A stretch of DNA of 64,000 bases from Acherontichlamydia pituitae (GCA_019634675.1 JAHCAX010000001.1:930001-994000); one strand, 5' to 3'. Shown: positions 32,987 to 43,071, counted from the first letter of the stretch. Numbers and translations are program-made. Notes: generated by a model not told the origin, from the letters alone.

Positions 32987-34594
32987 TTAGCTTTGTGATG
33001 CTCTTTCTAACGAATCCGTAAAGCGGAGCACATGGTCAAACACATGGTGTTCGCCCCAATTGCTGTCATCTGTTTCAGGCCTTCCAGCTAGATCCCAAAT
33101 GTGGTAGTGAACCAACTTTTTGTGCTCTGGCTCTAATGAGTCATAGAGCTCATAGGCAGCCTTGCGGACAGAACGTGCAAAGAGTCCCATATCGGTAAAC
33201 AAGCTTTTGGGGATTGGGCCAAGATCGGAAGATGAGCTTGCAGGCATAGGCCCAGGAATAGAAGAAAGTGGTGAATTATGAGTTGCGAGATTGGCAATCC
33301 GCAGCTGCATATTCGGTGAAAGCTGTGCATATGCTTCTTGGATCATTTCAACAGGCTGCTGGAAGATAATGGCTTTGAAGATTGCGGCTAGGGGAGACTG
33401 AGGAACATACTTTCTTACCTGTGCAAGATAAGACTTCAATTTTGAACCGGTGATAAATGGTTTTCCCCAAGCTGGATCTAAAGTTAACATCAGTGAGTTG
33501 CCATCAAGTACAATCCAACAGGAATCCTTCATTTTACCAAAAGACTTGGGGAGGAGGCATAATTGATTGTTATTAAGAAAAAGGTGGTTTAACGTCTGAA
33601 GGTTGCTAAATGAATCTGGAAGGGAGCTTAATTGATTGTTGGAAAGATAAAGATAGTATAGAGGAAGTCTTCCAAAAGAATCTGGTAGGTTGCGTAATTG
33701 GTTGTTTTCAAGGAAAAGATGGTTAAGAGCTTGAAGACTGCCAAAAGAATCAGGAAGGAAGCTTAACCGGTTCTGATTAAGATAAAGTTCGTTCAAGGTC
33801 TTTAAGGATACAAAAGAATCAGGAAGGAAGTTTAACTGGTTGTCGGAAAGATCAAGATATTTTAGAGCCTGAAGGCTGCCAAAAGAATCAGGAAGGAAGC
33901 TTAACTGGTTCTGGGAAAGGTTAAGCCATTTTAGAGCCTGAAGGCTGCCAAAAGAATCGGGGAGGAAGCTTAATTGATTCTCGGAAAAATTAAGAGATGT
34001 CAGGCCCGTAAACAGACCAATTTCAGGCGGAAGGGCTCTTAGCCCAAGGTTGATTAGACCTAACCCTGCTGGTTCAAATTGTGTAATTTGTTGGATTCTT
34101 GGCTGATTGATCGGATTATTTAGCCATTCGCGGATAGCTTGATGGCCGCTGGGCGGAGGTTCTTGTGCAAAGGCTCCCTGATCATGAAACTGTCTATGCA
34201 AGCAAGCATTCCAAATTGTTTCAAGAGCAGCATTTTCGTAATGTTCTCGAAGCCGTTCTTGTAAAGAGTTCAGCTGCAGTTCAGTGACTTGCCGAGCAGC
34301 TTCAGGAACTTGAGCAACTTCGAACTCGGGAGCGAGCCTTGCTGCGAAACGCTCAAACAGTTCGTTAACGTTATTGCAAGGACGCCTTCCAGTATTGAGC
34401 ACCATTTGTTCAACTTGTCTCATCATCATGGGGATGTTGAGAGGTCCAATAACTGCCTTTTCTTTAAGCATTTCCCATCCGCACATTCTTAGTTGCGGAT
34501 CCTCTAAATCGGATTGAAGCAGTGAATCGAATAAGGTAATATTAGCAAAAGCTTGAGAGGAAAAGGGTGAAGCATTCAATGCTAAATCGGGCAT
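32987..34594 (-). CDS. Leucine-rich repeat protein C, putative effector
   Basis: 535 residues, the most diverged of the operon and the promoter-proximal gene. A related N-terminal domain (LFDSLLQSDLEDPQLRMCGW), a cap (IREWLNNPINQPRIQQIT), about seven LRRs (SFLPDSFGSLQA type), a post-LRR segment (SPLAAIFKAIIFQQP), a shorter linker and the conserved C-terminal domain (VHYHIWDLAGRPETDD). LRR proteins of intracellular bacteria usually bind host proteins; that role is inferred. Upstream are nearly 400 very AT-rich bases shared with the divergent LRR protein D gene. Confidence 0.78.
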   Translation of the reverse strand: MPDLALNASPFSSQAFANITLFDSLLQSDLEDPQLRMCGWEMLKEKAVIGPLNIPMMMRQVEQMVLNTGRRPCNNVNELFERFAARLAPEFEVAQVPEAARQVTELQLNSLQERLREHYENAALETIWNACLHRQFHDQGAFAQEPPPSGHQAIREWLNNPINQPRIQQITQFEPAGLGLINLGLRALPPEIGLFTGLTSLNFSENQLSFLPDSFGSLQALKWLNLSQNQLSFLPDSFGSLQALKYLDLSDNQLNFLPDSFVSLKTLNELYLNQNRLSFLPDSFGSLQALNHLFLENNQLRNLPDSFGRLPLYYLYLSNNQLSSLPDSFSNLQTLNHLFLNNNQLCLLPKSFGKMKDSCWIVLDGNSLMLTLDPAWGKPFITGSKLKSYLAQVRKYVPQSPLAAIFKAIIFQQPVEMIQEAYAQLSPNMQLRIANLATHNSPLSSIPGPMPASSSSDLGPIPKSLFTDMGLFARSVRKAAYELYDSLEPEHKKLVHYHIWDLAGRPETDDSNWGEHHVFDHVLRFTDSLERASQS

Positions 34595-34989
34595 GTTAAT
34601 CTCATTTTAAAATAATTAATTTGTGTGTGAAGTTTTAATTTTATAAATTAAAAATAAGTTGAACACATCATATCATAAAATCTTATTAGTTTAAATATAA
34701 AAATAATAAAATTATTTTTTTTATTTCCTTTTTTTGGTGTATTTTTTGAAAAATAATAATTTTAAAAAATTCATATTTGTATTTGTTTTTTCGATATTAA
34801 TTCATTCGAAGTGGAAAAACTGAATTATCTGTATCATTCAAATTCTTTATGTTGATTATGTAAGTTGTTGTATTTCAATATGATAAGTCTAATTTTATGC
34901 TAATTTTAAGTTTAAAAACATTTAAATGCATTTATTTAAATTTTTAAATATGTTATTATAAATATGCTTAATATTAATTTGGTATATTT
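34595..34989. promoter_or_regulatory. AT-rich divergent control region between LRR genes
   Basis: 395 bases, among the most AT-rich stretches in the window, with no open frame of note. Divergent promoters are expected for LRR C-B-A and LRR D. TATGTTATTATAAATATG near 34950 could be a -10 area for LRR D. Such AT content suits binding by a nucleoid protein that silences horizontally acquired genes. Confidence 0.45.
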
Positions 34990-37311
34990 ATGTCTGCATC
35001 ATCTGAAGTTAGTTCTAAAATCAAAGCTGATTGGGTTGAGTTAATTAACGAACAGCTTGATAAGTTGTCTGTCCATAATCTGGGAGAGGCGAAAGCAGTT
35101 TCTGCTGCTTTGAGTTCTCTGGTAGGACTATGGAGCGAATTTTTACATGGCCACTCCGATCTTCGCGTTGCAGGTGCAGCTCAGAAAGTTTTAGCCCATG
35201 TCCAAACTTCATTGCCGGAAGAATTATCAGAGTCTCTTAAGAAGAGGATCGAATCGATCCAGGAACTGTTAGCTGAGCCTGAGATGTATGTTCAACTTCC
35301 AGATGATTTTTTGCAGTTTCAGAACACCATCTTGGATCGGATACGTGGAAAGATCGATGAGTTTGGCTCTATTGATCCAAGCGCGATTTCACAAAGGGTA
35401 GCCGAAAGTGCAGCTCAAGCTGCCGCAAGAGATCAAGCTCATGCGGTCATGCAGGGAAGAAGGATGCCGTCGCCGGTTGATGAGGCTGCGACGTTGTCCG
35501 AGCATCAGGGGCATTGGTCTGATCAGATTTATATGACATTCAACGAATTGGCTGAATCGCAAGGACGCCCACTATTTACCCGAGAAGAGGTCGATGACAT
35601 GTTAAGCGCCTTAGGCGATCGCAGCGATGCCGACTTCCAAAGAATATTTGGCAAGCTATGGGAATTGTATATCTCCGATCCAGATCTATTTGCTGATCGG
35701 ACTCAGATCATCAATCATACAGTCTTGAAGCTCAAATTATGGCCGGAAATTGTCAAAAGCCTCCCTGATCAGGACCTTAGCCAAGTTAAGAGTTTGGATG
35801 AGATCAAGGCGTTTTTAGCCGATCCAAATTCAAAGCCCCTTTTATCGAGCATAAAAAGGCTCGATCTTTCGTCGAGAGAGTTATGGGTCGTTCCAAGAGA
35901 AATTGGATTACTGACCGGGCTTGCCGAACTGGACTTGTGCAATAATCAATTGGACCGGTTGCCTTCCGAAATCGGCAATCTAATGGGCTTAATGCATTTA
36001 AGTTTAAGTTACAATCGGATAACGATTCTTCCTGATGCTCTTCTGGAGATGACCCGATTGACGACGTTGCATCTTGGCGTCAACATGGTCTTTACTTCGC
36101 CGCCGGGATTATATGAAAACGTTGCGCTTAACCTGATTTGGTCCCGCTTGCATAGCCAGATAGAGGGTGCCGATCCTGAACTGGATGCGCACGGGGTCAG
36201 GGCTTTTTTCAATGATCCTGAGAATGCATCCAAGCTTGAACAGGTCAAAGTATTAGACCTCAATGGCCTCAATCTTAAAATTCTTCCTCCTGAGATTGGG
36301 AGATTAAAGGGACTGGTCGAATTGAACTTGGACTGGAATGACTTAAAAGAGCTGCCGGAGGAGTTGGGATTGCTTACGAAGTTGGAAAAACTCATCCTAA
36401 GCATTAATCATTTTGACTTGTTTCCGCCTGTCCTCACGCAGTTAAAAGCATTAAAATACCTGAGCTTAGACGGAAATCTTCCTGTTGGAAGAATTGTCAA
36501 TAACAGCGTTGTTATGATGACGGTTATTCCACCTGTGGTGAAGGAGACCATCGCATTGAACTGGATCTGGCCCAAAATTGCCGAACAATTAGGTGTTGAA
36601 GTTGCCCTTCACAATGCGGATGAGATCAAGGCTTACCTGAGCGATCCGCAAAATGAGCCTGTTTTGCGCATCATTCGAGAACTGAACTTGACCGATTTGG
36701 ACATTGAAGTGATTCCCGAGTGTCTGTCGCATTTAACGGGATTGGAGACGCTTTATCTGAAGCCGTTTATTCCAATGAGTTTTTGGGATATGCCTATGTC
36801 TGTTCCCCATGCTTTGGTAGAGGTCATGAGCATTAACAGGATGTTCAGGACAGTAGGGGAAAAACTTGAATTGGATGCGATGCCTCGAGGGTCGGTCGCG
36901 ATCAGGGAGTATCTGGCAAATGAAGGAGTCCGAGCGCGCCTTGCAGAAGTTGTAGAGCTTGATCTTTCCAATATTGGGATAAGGTTTCTGCCGCAAGAAA
37001 TCGGGTTGTTTACAGGGCTTGAGTTTTTAAACCTTGAAGGGAATTCACTGGTAGAACTGCCCGCGGAGATCGGCGAACTTACCCAGCTTAAGCAGCTAAA
37101 CATCAGCCGGAATATGCTCAGTACTCTTCCAGAGTTTTTGAAAAATTTGCAAGCTCTCGAGGTTTTAAATGCGGAGCGCAATCAGATCAAAACGGTGCAC
37201 CAAAGCTTGGCGGATTTGGACAATTTGAAAGAGATCCGTTTAGGAAGAAATCCGATGACGATCATCTTTGGAAAAATTGCCCAAAAGTTTGGTCGAATTA
37301 TTAGGATTTAA
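34990..37311 (+). CDS. Leucine-rich repeat protein D with four cap-plus-LRR modules
   Basis: 773 residues. Residues 1-240 are helical with no repeats. From about 250 the protein has four modules, each opening with an aromatic helix (LWPEIVKSL, LIWSRLHSQI, WIWPKIAEQL, RMFRTVGEKL), a cap (IKAFLADPNSKPLLSSI and relatives) and two to four LRRs (LDLSSRELWVVPREIGLLTG...). Module 3 has almost lost its LRRs. The cap is the same sequence type as in LRR proteins A-C, so D and A-C share an ancestor. The repeats are older and more diverged than in A-C. The stop overlaps the convergent dipeptidase gene by 11 bases. No catalytic domain was seen; putative effector. Confidence 0.75.
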   Translation: MSASSEVSSKIKADWVELINEQLDKLSVHNLGEAKAVSAALSSLVGLWSEFLHGHSDLRVAGAAQKVLAHVQTSLPEELSESLKKRIESIQELLAEPEMYVQLPDDFLQFQNTILDRIRGKIDEFGSIDPSAISQRVAESAAQAAARDQAHAVMQGRRMPSPVDEAATLSEHQGHWSDQIYMTFNELAESQGRPLFTREEVDDMLSALGDRSDADFQRIFGKLWELYISDPDLFADRTQIINHTVLKLKLWPEIVKSLPDQDLSQVKSLDEIKAFLADPNSKPLLSSIKRLDLSSRELWVVPREIGLLTGLAELDLCNNQLDRLPSEIGNLMGLMHLSLSYNRITILPDALLEMTRLTTLHLGVNMVFTSPPGLYENVALNLIWSRLHSQIEGADPELDAHGVRAFFNDPENASKLEQVKVLDLNGLNLKILPPEIGRLKGLVELNLDWNDLKELPEELGLLTKLEKLILSINHFDLFPPVLTQLKALKYLSLDGNLPVGRIVNNSVVMMTVIPPVVKETIALNWIWPKIAEQLGVEVALHNADEIKAYLSDPQNEPVLRIIRELNLTDLDIEVIPECLSHLTGLETLYLKPFIPMSFWDMPMSVPHALVEVMSINRMFRTVGEKLELDAMPRGSVAIREYLANEGVRARLAEVVELDLSNIGIRFLPQEIGLFTGLEFLNLEGNSLVELPAEIGELTQLKQLNISRNMLSTLPEFLKNLQALEVLNAERNQIKTVHQSLADLDNLKEIRLGRNPMTIIFGKIAQKFGRIIRI

Positions 37312-38299
37312 AGATCCCGCTTAAAAATCGCTCGGCATTGCCATGGGCGATTTTTTGAAGCTGATCTTCTTTTAGAGAAAGCTTTGTAGCCAAAAGGTCA
37401 AGGATTGATGGGTAGCACTCTGAATTCGCGTATTCTTTGAAGAATGCATCTTTTGTCTGATATTTGCTCAAATGGTCGGGGAAGTCGGCATCGCAGAAGA
37501 AATCGGCGCCGAATGCCAGGGAATCATGCGCTCCAAGCGATAGCGCATATTCAACATGGCGGACGAGTGCGGACGGGTCGCTTTTATGGATAAAGGCGGC
37601 AAGTAGGTTAATGCCCATTAGACCTTTTCGGCGGACCAGTTCTTGGACAAGCCAATCGGGCATATTGCGCGGTTCGTCAGTGATGGCCCTGTAGTTGGAA
37701 TGGCTGGCCAATACAGGAATTTTCAAGTTTTCCTGATCGAGATGGTTAAGGATCCCTTCCGCTAGGGGATCGGAGGTGTGGCTGAAGTCGATGGCGATCT
37801 GCTTAGCAACCATCCACTCAAGAAGCCGCTTCCCATCATCTTTTAATCCTTTTTGCGATCCAACGCCGCCTCCGAACCGGTTCTCTCCATTCCACGTCAT
37901 TCCTATGTATAGGATGTGCTTAAACTCCTTATGGATCTGTTCGAGGCGCTCCAAAGATTGCGCCAGGGACTCAGATTCCTCGGAAAAGCCGGAGGCATTT
38001 TCGAAAGCGGGAATGAACTGCACGGGAGCTAAGGAACTGGCAAATGTTTCGGGGGTGTAAAGAGCACAGTCTTGGATGTAGCGCTCAGTGAGTTTTTTAA
38101 GCAGTTTGAGCTGTTCTTGCCCTATCCAGGTGCTTCCTTTTTGAGTTAGGGCATAGATTGCAAGGGTTTGGAGCTTGACGCGTCCTTTTTTAAGCTGAGG
38201 AATCGAACTGCGGCTGATCGGATCGTTCGCAGTTCTTTCCTTGCCCATGCTGAGATAGGTAAGAAGATCGCAATGCAGGTCGATGATCGGATATTCCAC
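37301..38299 (-). CDS. Membrane dipeptidase-like metallopeptidase (family M19)
   Basis: 332 residues. IIDLHCDLLTYL at the N-terminus gives the HxD zinc ligands of M19 (renal dipeptidase) enzymes. FSHTSD near 178, PVLASHSNYRAITDEPRNM near 201 (His ligand, with the family SHSNxR string) and GADFFCDADFP complete the pattern. These enzymes cleave dipeptides, including those with D-residues. No signal peptide is visible, so it is probably cytoplasmic, perhaps recycling host- or wall-derived dipeptides. It starts three bases before the end of glyQS and is likely co-transcribed with it. Confidence 0.9.
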   Translation of the reverse strand: MEYPIIDLHCDLLTYLSMGKERTANDPISRSSIPQLKKGRVKLQTLAIYALTQKGSTWIGQEQLKLLKKLTERYIQDCALYTPETFASSLAPVQFIPAFENASGFSEESESLAQSLERLEQIHKEFKHILYIGMTWNGENRFGGGVGSQKGLKDDGKRLLEWMVAKQIAIDFSHTSDPLAEGILNHLDQENLKIPVLASHSNYRAITDEPRNMPDWLVQELVRRKGLMGINLLAAFIHKSDPSALVRHVEYALSLGAHDSLAFGADFFCDADFPDHLSKYQTKDAFFKEYANSECYPSILDLLATKLSLKEDQLQKIAHGNAERFLSGIFKS

Positions 38300-38302
38300 A
38301 GC

Positions 38303-41300
38303 TTAGCTCCCTTCTTGGATGTGTCGGAAATCGAGCAATTGCTCAAAATAGGCAAAGACTTTTTGCAAAAGGGCGATCCGGTTTTCCTGCAGCTTGGGAT
38401 CATCGGCAAGGATTTTGACCGTGTCGAAAAGCTTGGCGAGAGGCTGCTGCAGTTTTGCCAATAAGCGGAACGCTTGGACATAGTTTCGGTCATTGATCGT
38501 CTCTTTCCAGGTCTTATTGATCTCGTCAAGCGTATGGACGAGGTCGATCTCCGCTTTTTCTTTGGCTAGCGATGGGCTGAATGGGGTGGATGCGGGTTTT
38601 TGCAGCTGCCCTTTTGCCCGCTTATAGACTTCGAAGAGCTTGGAAAACTCGATGCCCGATTTACGGAAGGTATGGAGGGCTTCCGTCTTGCAAAACTGAT
38701 CGTACGGGTCCCAGCAAAGGGTCTGCAGCGAGGCTTCGATCTCATCCTTTTTAAAGCCGAAATCTTCAAAGACGCTTTTGGTCCGCGCTGTGATAAAGGC
38801 GAGGATCTCGCCGATAAGGACATTTTTTTCTCCTGTGCTCTGCTCGAGCTTGGGGAAAAATTTGCAGCACTCTTCGAGGATCTTTTTCAGATTGACGCTG
38901 CGTTTGTGGGCAATCAGCGTCTTGATGATGCCGATGGCCTGTCGGCGCAAAGCGTAAGGATCGCTCGATGAAGAAGGTTTGAGGCCGATGCTGTAGCATC
39001 CGATCAGGTTGTCAAGCTTGTCGGCGATGCTTAAGACAATCCCGGTCGGCGTTTGAGCAATCGGAGCGCTCTCGGAGCGGGGCATCCAGTGCTCTTCGAT
39101 GGCCTGAGCGACTTCCTTGTCCTCTTTTTGGGCAAGGGCGTAGTATTTGCCGATCGTTCCTTGCAGTTCAGGGAATTCGCCGACGAGGGCCGATGCGAGG
39201 TCGGATTTACAAAGGACGGCCGCGCGCAACACTTTTTTCTGGTCTGCGATTTCCAGATTCTGGTTAACGACATGAGCGATTGCTGTCACGCGAGTGACTT
39301 TATCGAGCATGGAGCCGAGCTCTTTTTGGTAGGTCATCTCCTGGAGCTTTTCATTGAACTTTTCCAGAGGGAGTTGGAGGTCTTGCTCATAGAGGAAGAC
39401 GCCGTCGGAAAGGCGGGCGGAGAGGACTTTTTGGTTCCCTTTGCGGATCAGATCGTTCGGTGTGTTGTCCGCTGTGATGATGAAGAAGTTCTTCAAGCTG
39501 CCTTCTTTATCGGAGATCGGAAAGTACTTTTGGTGTTCCACCATCTCAGAGATCAAGACTTCTTTGGGAGCCCTGAGATAAAGGGGATCGAAAGTGGCAT
39601 GGGTCAGCTTTGGCCACTCGCACAGATGGAGGACTTGGGCAAGGACCTTGTTCTCTTCGAGGATTTTTCCTTTTAACCGTTTTTCAAGGGTGCGGAGCTG
39701 TGTAACGATCGATTTTTTCCTCTGCTCGATATCGGCAAGGACATAGTGCTTCTTTAAGGCAGGAAGGTAATCTTTAGGCGCTTTCAAAGGGAACTCTTTG
39801 GGCTTTAATTGGGCATGGCCGCGGGAGAGTCTGTTAGAGACGATGTCTCCAACTTGGAAGGGGATGACTTTTTCGCCGAATAGGGCGACGATCCAATGGA
39901 GGGGGCGCGCGTAGCTGATGTCAAGATCGCCCCAGCGCATTTTTTTGGGGAAGTCGAGGTTGACGATCAGGTTGGGAAGGGCCTCTGCGAGGAGATTGAA
40001 GGCAGGCTCCCCTTTTTCTTCGATGGTCGCAAAGAGGTATTCGACCTCTTTGATGATGCCGATCTTGAGTTCTTTGACTTTGCCTTTGCGGATATCGGAG
40101 AGGGTAACGGCATCTTTTTTGATCGCTTTTAAAAAGCCTGCGCCCTGCGGCGTTGGCTTCCCATCGGGATGGAAGGCTGCTGCGATGGCCGGCCCTTTTC
40201 TTTCGATCAGTTTCGATTCTGTCCCTTCGATAAGGCCTTTGACAAAGATGGCAAGGCGCTGCGGCGTGCCGTAGGTCTGGACGCTTTGATAGCTTAACGA
40301 TTTTTCGTCGAGCAAGCGTCGCACCGCTTTTTCAAGGTTAGTGCAGCCGATCGGGACAAAAGTCGCAGGAAGCTGCTCAGAACCGATCTCGAGTAGGAAG
40401 TCGTGCCGTTTTTTCGGATCGAACTTGACGATTGTCTTTAGCGCGATAGGCTTGCGGACAGGTTTTTTCTTTTCGAAGGCCAGCAAGGGGAATTTCATCT
40501 TCTCGCGCGTCGAGACATACTCCATTGCGACAAGGCGGGCGAGCTCCCGGATGCGGGTGATGTAGCCTGTCCTTTCGGTCACAGAGATGACGCCTCTGGC
40601 ATCGAGGATGTTGAACGCATGAGAGGCCTTCATCACAAAGTCGTAGGCCGGCAGGGGAAGATGGCGGGAGATGAGGGTCTTGGCCTCTTTTTCGAAGTCT
40701 TCAAAATGCTTGAACCACATCTGTGTCGAGGCTTCCGTGAAGTTGTAGGAGCTCCACTCTACTTCACTGCGGTGGATGATGTCGCGGAAGGTCAAGGTAT
40801 CGTTCCATTTCACGTCGAAGATGCTGTCTTTGTTCTGGATGAACATGGCAAGCCTTTCCAGACCGTAGGTCAATTCAGCGCTGATTGGTTTCAACGGCAT
40901 GCTTCCGATCGCTTGAAAATAGGTGAACTGGGTAATTTCCATCCCGTCGCACCAGACCTCCCATCCAAGGCCCCATGCTCCAAGCGTTGGACCTTCCCAG
41001 TCGTCGTGGACGAAGCGGATATCGTGTTTTTTCAGGTCGAGGCCGAGCGCTTTCAAGGAGTCCAAGTAGACTTGCTGAATATCAGGGGGAGAGGGCTTCA
41101 TGATCACTTGGTACTGATGGAACAGCTGGATCCGGTTGGGGTTTTCGCCAAAGCGGGCGTCTTTGGGACGGCGCGATGGTTCGACGTAGGCTGTGCGGTA
41201 AGGCTCAGGTCCTAGGCACCGTAAGAAAGTCGCTGGGTTGAATGTCCCTGCCCCCACCTCGAGATCATGGCCTTGATGGATGATGCATTGCTTTTCTTCC

Positions 41301-41344
41301 CAAAACTGGGTGAGGCGGCTGATGATTTCTTGGAATGTGAGCAT
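38303..41344 (-). CDS. glyQS: Glycine--tRNA ligase, fused alpha and beta subunits
   Basis: Charges tRNA-Gly. At 1013 residues it carries the catalytic alpha chain (about 1-290; TFNPATFLRCLGPEPYRTAY and GWEVWCDGMEITQFTYFQ) joined to the beta chain (from about 310; RHDFLLEIGSEQLPATFV, ARPLHWIVALFG, ending in the anticodon-binding domain). Most bacteria have separate glyQ and glyS; the single fused chain is characteristic of Chlamydiae. This is one of the strongest taxonomic markers here. Upstream is the large palindrome at 41445-42160. Confidence 0.96.
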   Translation of the reverse strand: MLTFQEIISRLTQFWEEKQCIIHQGHDLEVGAGTFNPATFLRCLGPEPYRTAYVEPSRRPKDARFGENPNRIQLFHQYQVIMKPSPPDIQQVYLDSLKALGLDLKKHDIRFVHDDWEGPTLGAWGLGWEVWCDGMEITQFTYFQAIGSMPLKPISAELTYGLERLAMFIQNKDSIFDVKWNDTLTFRDIIHRSEVEWSSYNFTEASTQMWFKHFEDFEKEAKTLISRHLPLPAYDFVMKASHAFNILDARGVISVTERTGYITRIRELARLVAMEYVSTREKMKFPLLAFEKKKPVRKPIALKTIVKFDPKKRHDFLLEIGSEQLPATFVPIGCTNLEKAVRRLLDEKSLSYQSVQTYGTPQRLAIFVKGLIEGTESKLIERKGPAIAAAFHPDGKPTPQGAGFLKAIKKDAVTLSDIRKGKVKELKIGIIKEVEYLFATIEEKGEPAFNLLAEALPNLIVNLDFPKKMRWGDLDISYARPLHWIVALFGEKVIPFQVGDIVSNRLSRGHAQLKPKEFPLKAPKDYLPALKKHYVLADIEQRKKSIVTQLRTLEKRLKGKILEENKVLAQVLHLCEWPKLTHATFDPLYLRAPKEVLISEMVEHQKYFPISDKEGSLKNFFIITADNTPNDLIRKGNQKVLSARLSDGVFLYEQDLQLPLEKFNEKLQEMTYQKELGSMLDKVTRVTAIAHVVNQNLEIADQKKVLRAAVLCKSDLASALVGEFPELQGTIGKYYALAQKEDKEVAQAIEEHWMPRSESAPIAQTPTGIVLSIADKLDNLIGCYSIGLKPSSSSDPYALRRQAIGIIKTLIAHKRSVNLKKILEECCKFFPKLEQSTGEKNVLIGEILAFITARTKSVFEDFGFKKDEIEASLQTLCWDPYDQFCKTEALHTFRKSGIEFSKLFEVYKRAKGQLQKPASTPFSPSLAKEKAEIDLVHTLDEINKTWKETINDRNYVQAFRLLAKLQQPLAKLFDTVKILADDPKLQENRIALLQKVFAYFEQLLDFRHIQEGS

Positions 41345-41444
41345 AGGTCTCTTAAGGTGGTAAGTTGAATTTAAGAATAGAGTTTATCTCGAGAGCATAT
41401 TTTTCACAACCTGACGGTTCTCTAGAGTGCAAATAAAACTGTTT

Positions 41445-42160
41445 AGGTAAAACCTTTTTAGAAGTCGCTATATCATATGTCGGAAACACGGCACTGCGTG
41501 TCCGCGTTTCCCGCTAGCCTTCTTGAGACTCATTTCGCTTTGCCAAATCGCGTGCTCGGAATCGGTCCGTGCAAAGCACTGTCCCGCCGCCCTTACGGGC
41601 TTTCCTGCGCTGCAATTTTGCTTTGAGATCTGAGTCCATCGGCTGCTCGTTGCGCTCGCTTCCGCCGGGACTTCGTCTCTATTTCGGCGGATTGCGGCTC
41701 GCATCGACTCGCAGGACTAATCTGAATGATCCAAAACTCTAAGTTATAATTGAAAACTGCCAAGACTCATGAATATTGACATCTCATTGGGTAACGAAAT
41801 GAGCAAATTAAGTTCACTAAAAAGTTTTGAAAAAACAAGAAACAACCATTTTAGGTAGTTGACTCGATGTCTATTTTCTTTAGATTAGTCCTGCGAGTCG
41901 ACGCGAGCCGCAATCCGCCGAAATAGAGACGAAGTCCCGGCGGAAGCGAGTGCAACGAGCAGCCGATGGACTCAGATCGCAAAGCAAAATTGCAGCGCAG
42001 GAAAGCCCGTAAGGGCGGCGGGACAGCGCTTTGCACGGACCGATTCCGAGCACGCGGTTTGGCAAAGCGAAATGAGTCTCAAGAAGGCTAGCGGGAAACG
42101 CGGACACGCAGTGCGGTGTTTCCGACATATGATATAGCGACTTCTAAAAAGGTTTTACCT
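41445..42160. mobile_element. Large inverted repeat (two 279-bp arms, 158-bp spacer)
   Basis: Arms at 41445-41723 and 41882-42160 are near-perfect reverse complements of equal length, beginning AGGTAAAACCTTTTTAGAAG. The arms are GC-rich with strings such as GGAAACACGGCACTGCG; the spacer is AT-rich and non-coding. Frames across the arms are not gene-like. It fills the space between glyQS and a glycosyltransferase gene and could form a long cruciform or, if transcribed, a 279-bp RNA hairpin. Probably a composite of two copies of a mobile repeat. No transposase seen. Confidence 0.85.
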
Positions 42161-42248
42161 CGACAATTTTATTGGAATTCTTATCCAGGGAGGTATTGCA
42201 AGTATTTGGAGGGAGGGGTACCTTAATGGCAAGAAATTGAGGAGAGCA

Positions 42249-43055
42249 ATGCCGTTTTCTCAGGATGCAAAACCTTATTTTACCGTGATCGTTCCGGTGA
42301 CCGACCAAACAGCGTACTTGCTGCCGTTTACCCTCGACAGCATTGTGGAGCAAGCATTTGATGCTTTTGAGATTATCATCATCGACGGTCAGTCCAAGGC
42401 GCACACTCACGATGTGTTCCAGGCCTATCGGAACCGGATTACGCGGATCTACTCGGCGCTCGACAAGAACTTGTTTGCGATGATGAACAAAGGGATTTCG
42501 CTTGCCAAAGGGGAGTATGTCCATATCCTGATCCCCGGAGAATTTTATATATCGAAGCATGCTTTCACATTTGTTAAGCAGTTTATCGATTCGCAGGCAG
42601 ATCCCGATCTGCTCTATACAGCCTACCTTGCCCGCCACCAGTATTCTCCTCCTCAGATCATCTTAAAACAGATCGAAGAGGAGGATTTAAAGGGGGGTAA
42701 AGTCCCGATGAGCCTGCAGGCGTATTGGTTCAAAAACAGTAGTCTGCGTGCGATCGGCGCCTTCAACTGCCGCTACCGGCAGCAAGCAGGCTTTGATCTG
42801 ATCTGCCGCTTTTATCGCGCACCGATCATGAGAAAGTGCTTCATGCGCAGGGTGTTGACCGATTTTGAATACCGCCTCGCGCCTCCTCGTCAAATTATCT
42901 CCCATCTGGTTGAAACACTGATGATCATCTTCATCCATTTTGGATGGAGCAAAGCTGTTATTTGGTGGATGGCGCAGAACCACTTGCGTTTCTTGCGCTG
43001 GTGGATGAAAAGCATCAAGGCCGCCCTTTGGAAAGGATCGGAAGCGCATAGTTGA
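42249..43055 (+). CDS. Glycosyltransferase family 2-like protein
   Basis: 268 residues. The GT-A nucleotide-binding opening PYFTVIVPVTDQT is followed by LDSIVEQAFDAFEIIIIDGQS, the usual GT2 pattern, and by MMNKGISLAKGEYVHIL. The acidic metal-binding motif is altered (LIPGEFY where many GT2 have a DxD), so activity is uncertain. The C-terminus has a hydrophobic stretch (VETLMIIFIHFGW) that may associate with the membrane. An AGGAG ribosome binding site lies before ATG 42249; TTG 42237 is less likely. LPS or glycan assembly is a reasonable guess. Confidence 0.78.
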   Translation: MPFSQDAKPYFTVIVPVTDQTAYLLPFTLDSIVEQAFDAFEIIIIDGQSKAHTHDVFQAYRNRITRIYSALDKNLFAMMNKGISLAKGEYVHILIPGEFYISKHAFTFVKQFIDSQADPDLLYTAYLARHQYSPPQIILKQIEEEDLKGGKVPMSLQAYWFKNSSLRAIGAFNCRYRQQAGFDLICRFYRAPIMRKCFMRRVLTDFEYRLAPPRQIISHLVETLMIIFIHFGWSKAVIWWMAQNHLRFLRWWMKSIKAALWKGSEAHS

Positions 43056-43071
43056 AGGAACTTAAGGTGTG

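Noticed and set aside
29860..34000. Regular 69-bp repeats resembling a CRISPR array
   Set aside because: They encode leucine-rich repeats in one continuous frame per gene; no spacers of constant length and differing sequence.
29122..34594. LRR proteins as IpaH/SspH-type NEL ubiquitin ligases
   Set aside because: The C-terminal domains contain no Cys in a CxD-like setting and are too short for NEL.
41468..42128. Overlapping ORFs of 60-82 codons in the large inverted repeat
   Set aside because: They are present on the two arms only because the arms are the same sequence; they have Arg/Ser/Leu-rich composition and no start signals.
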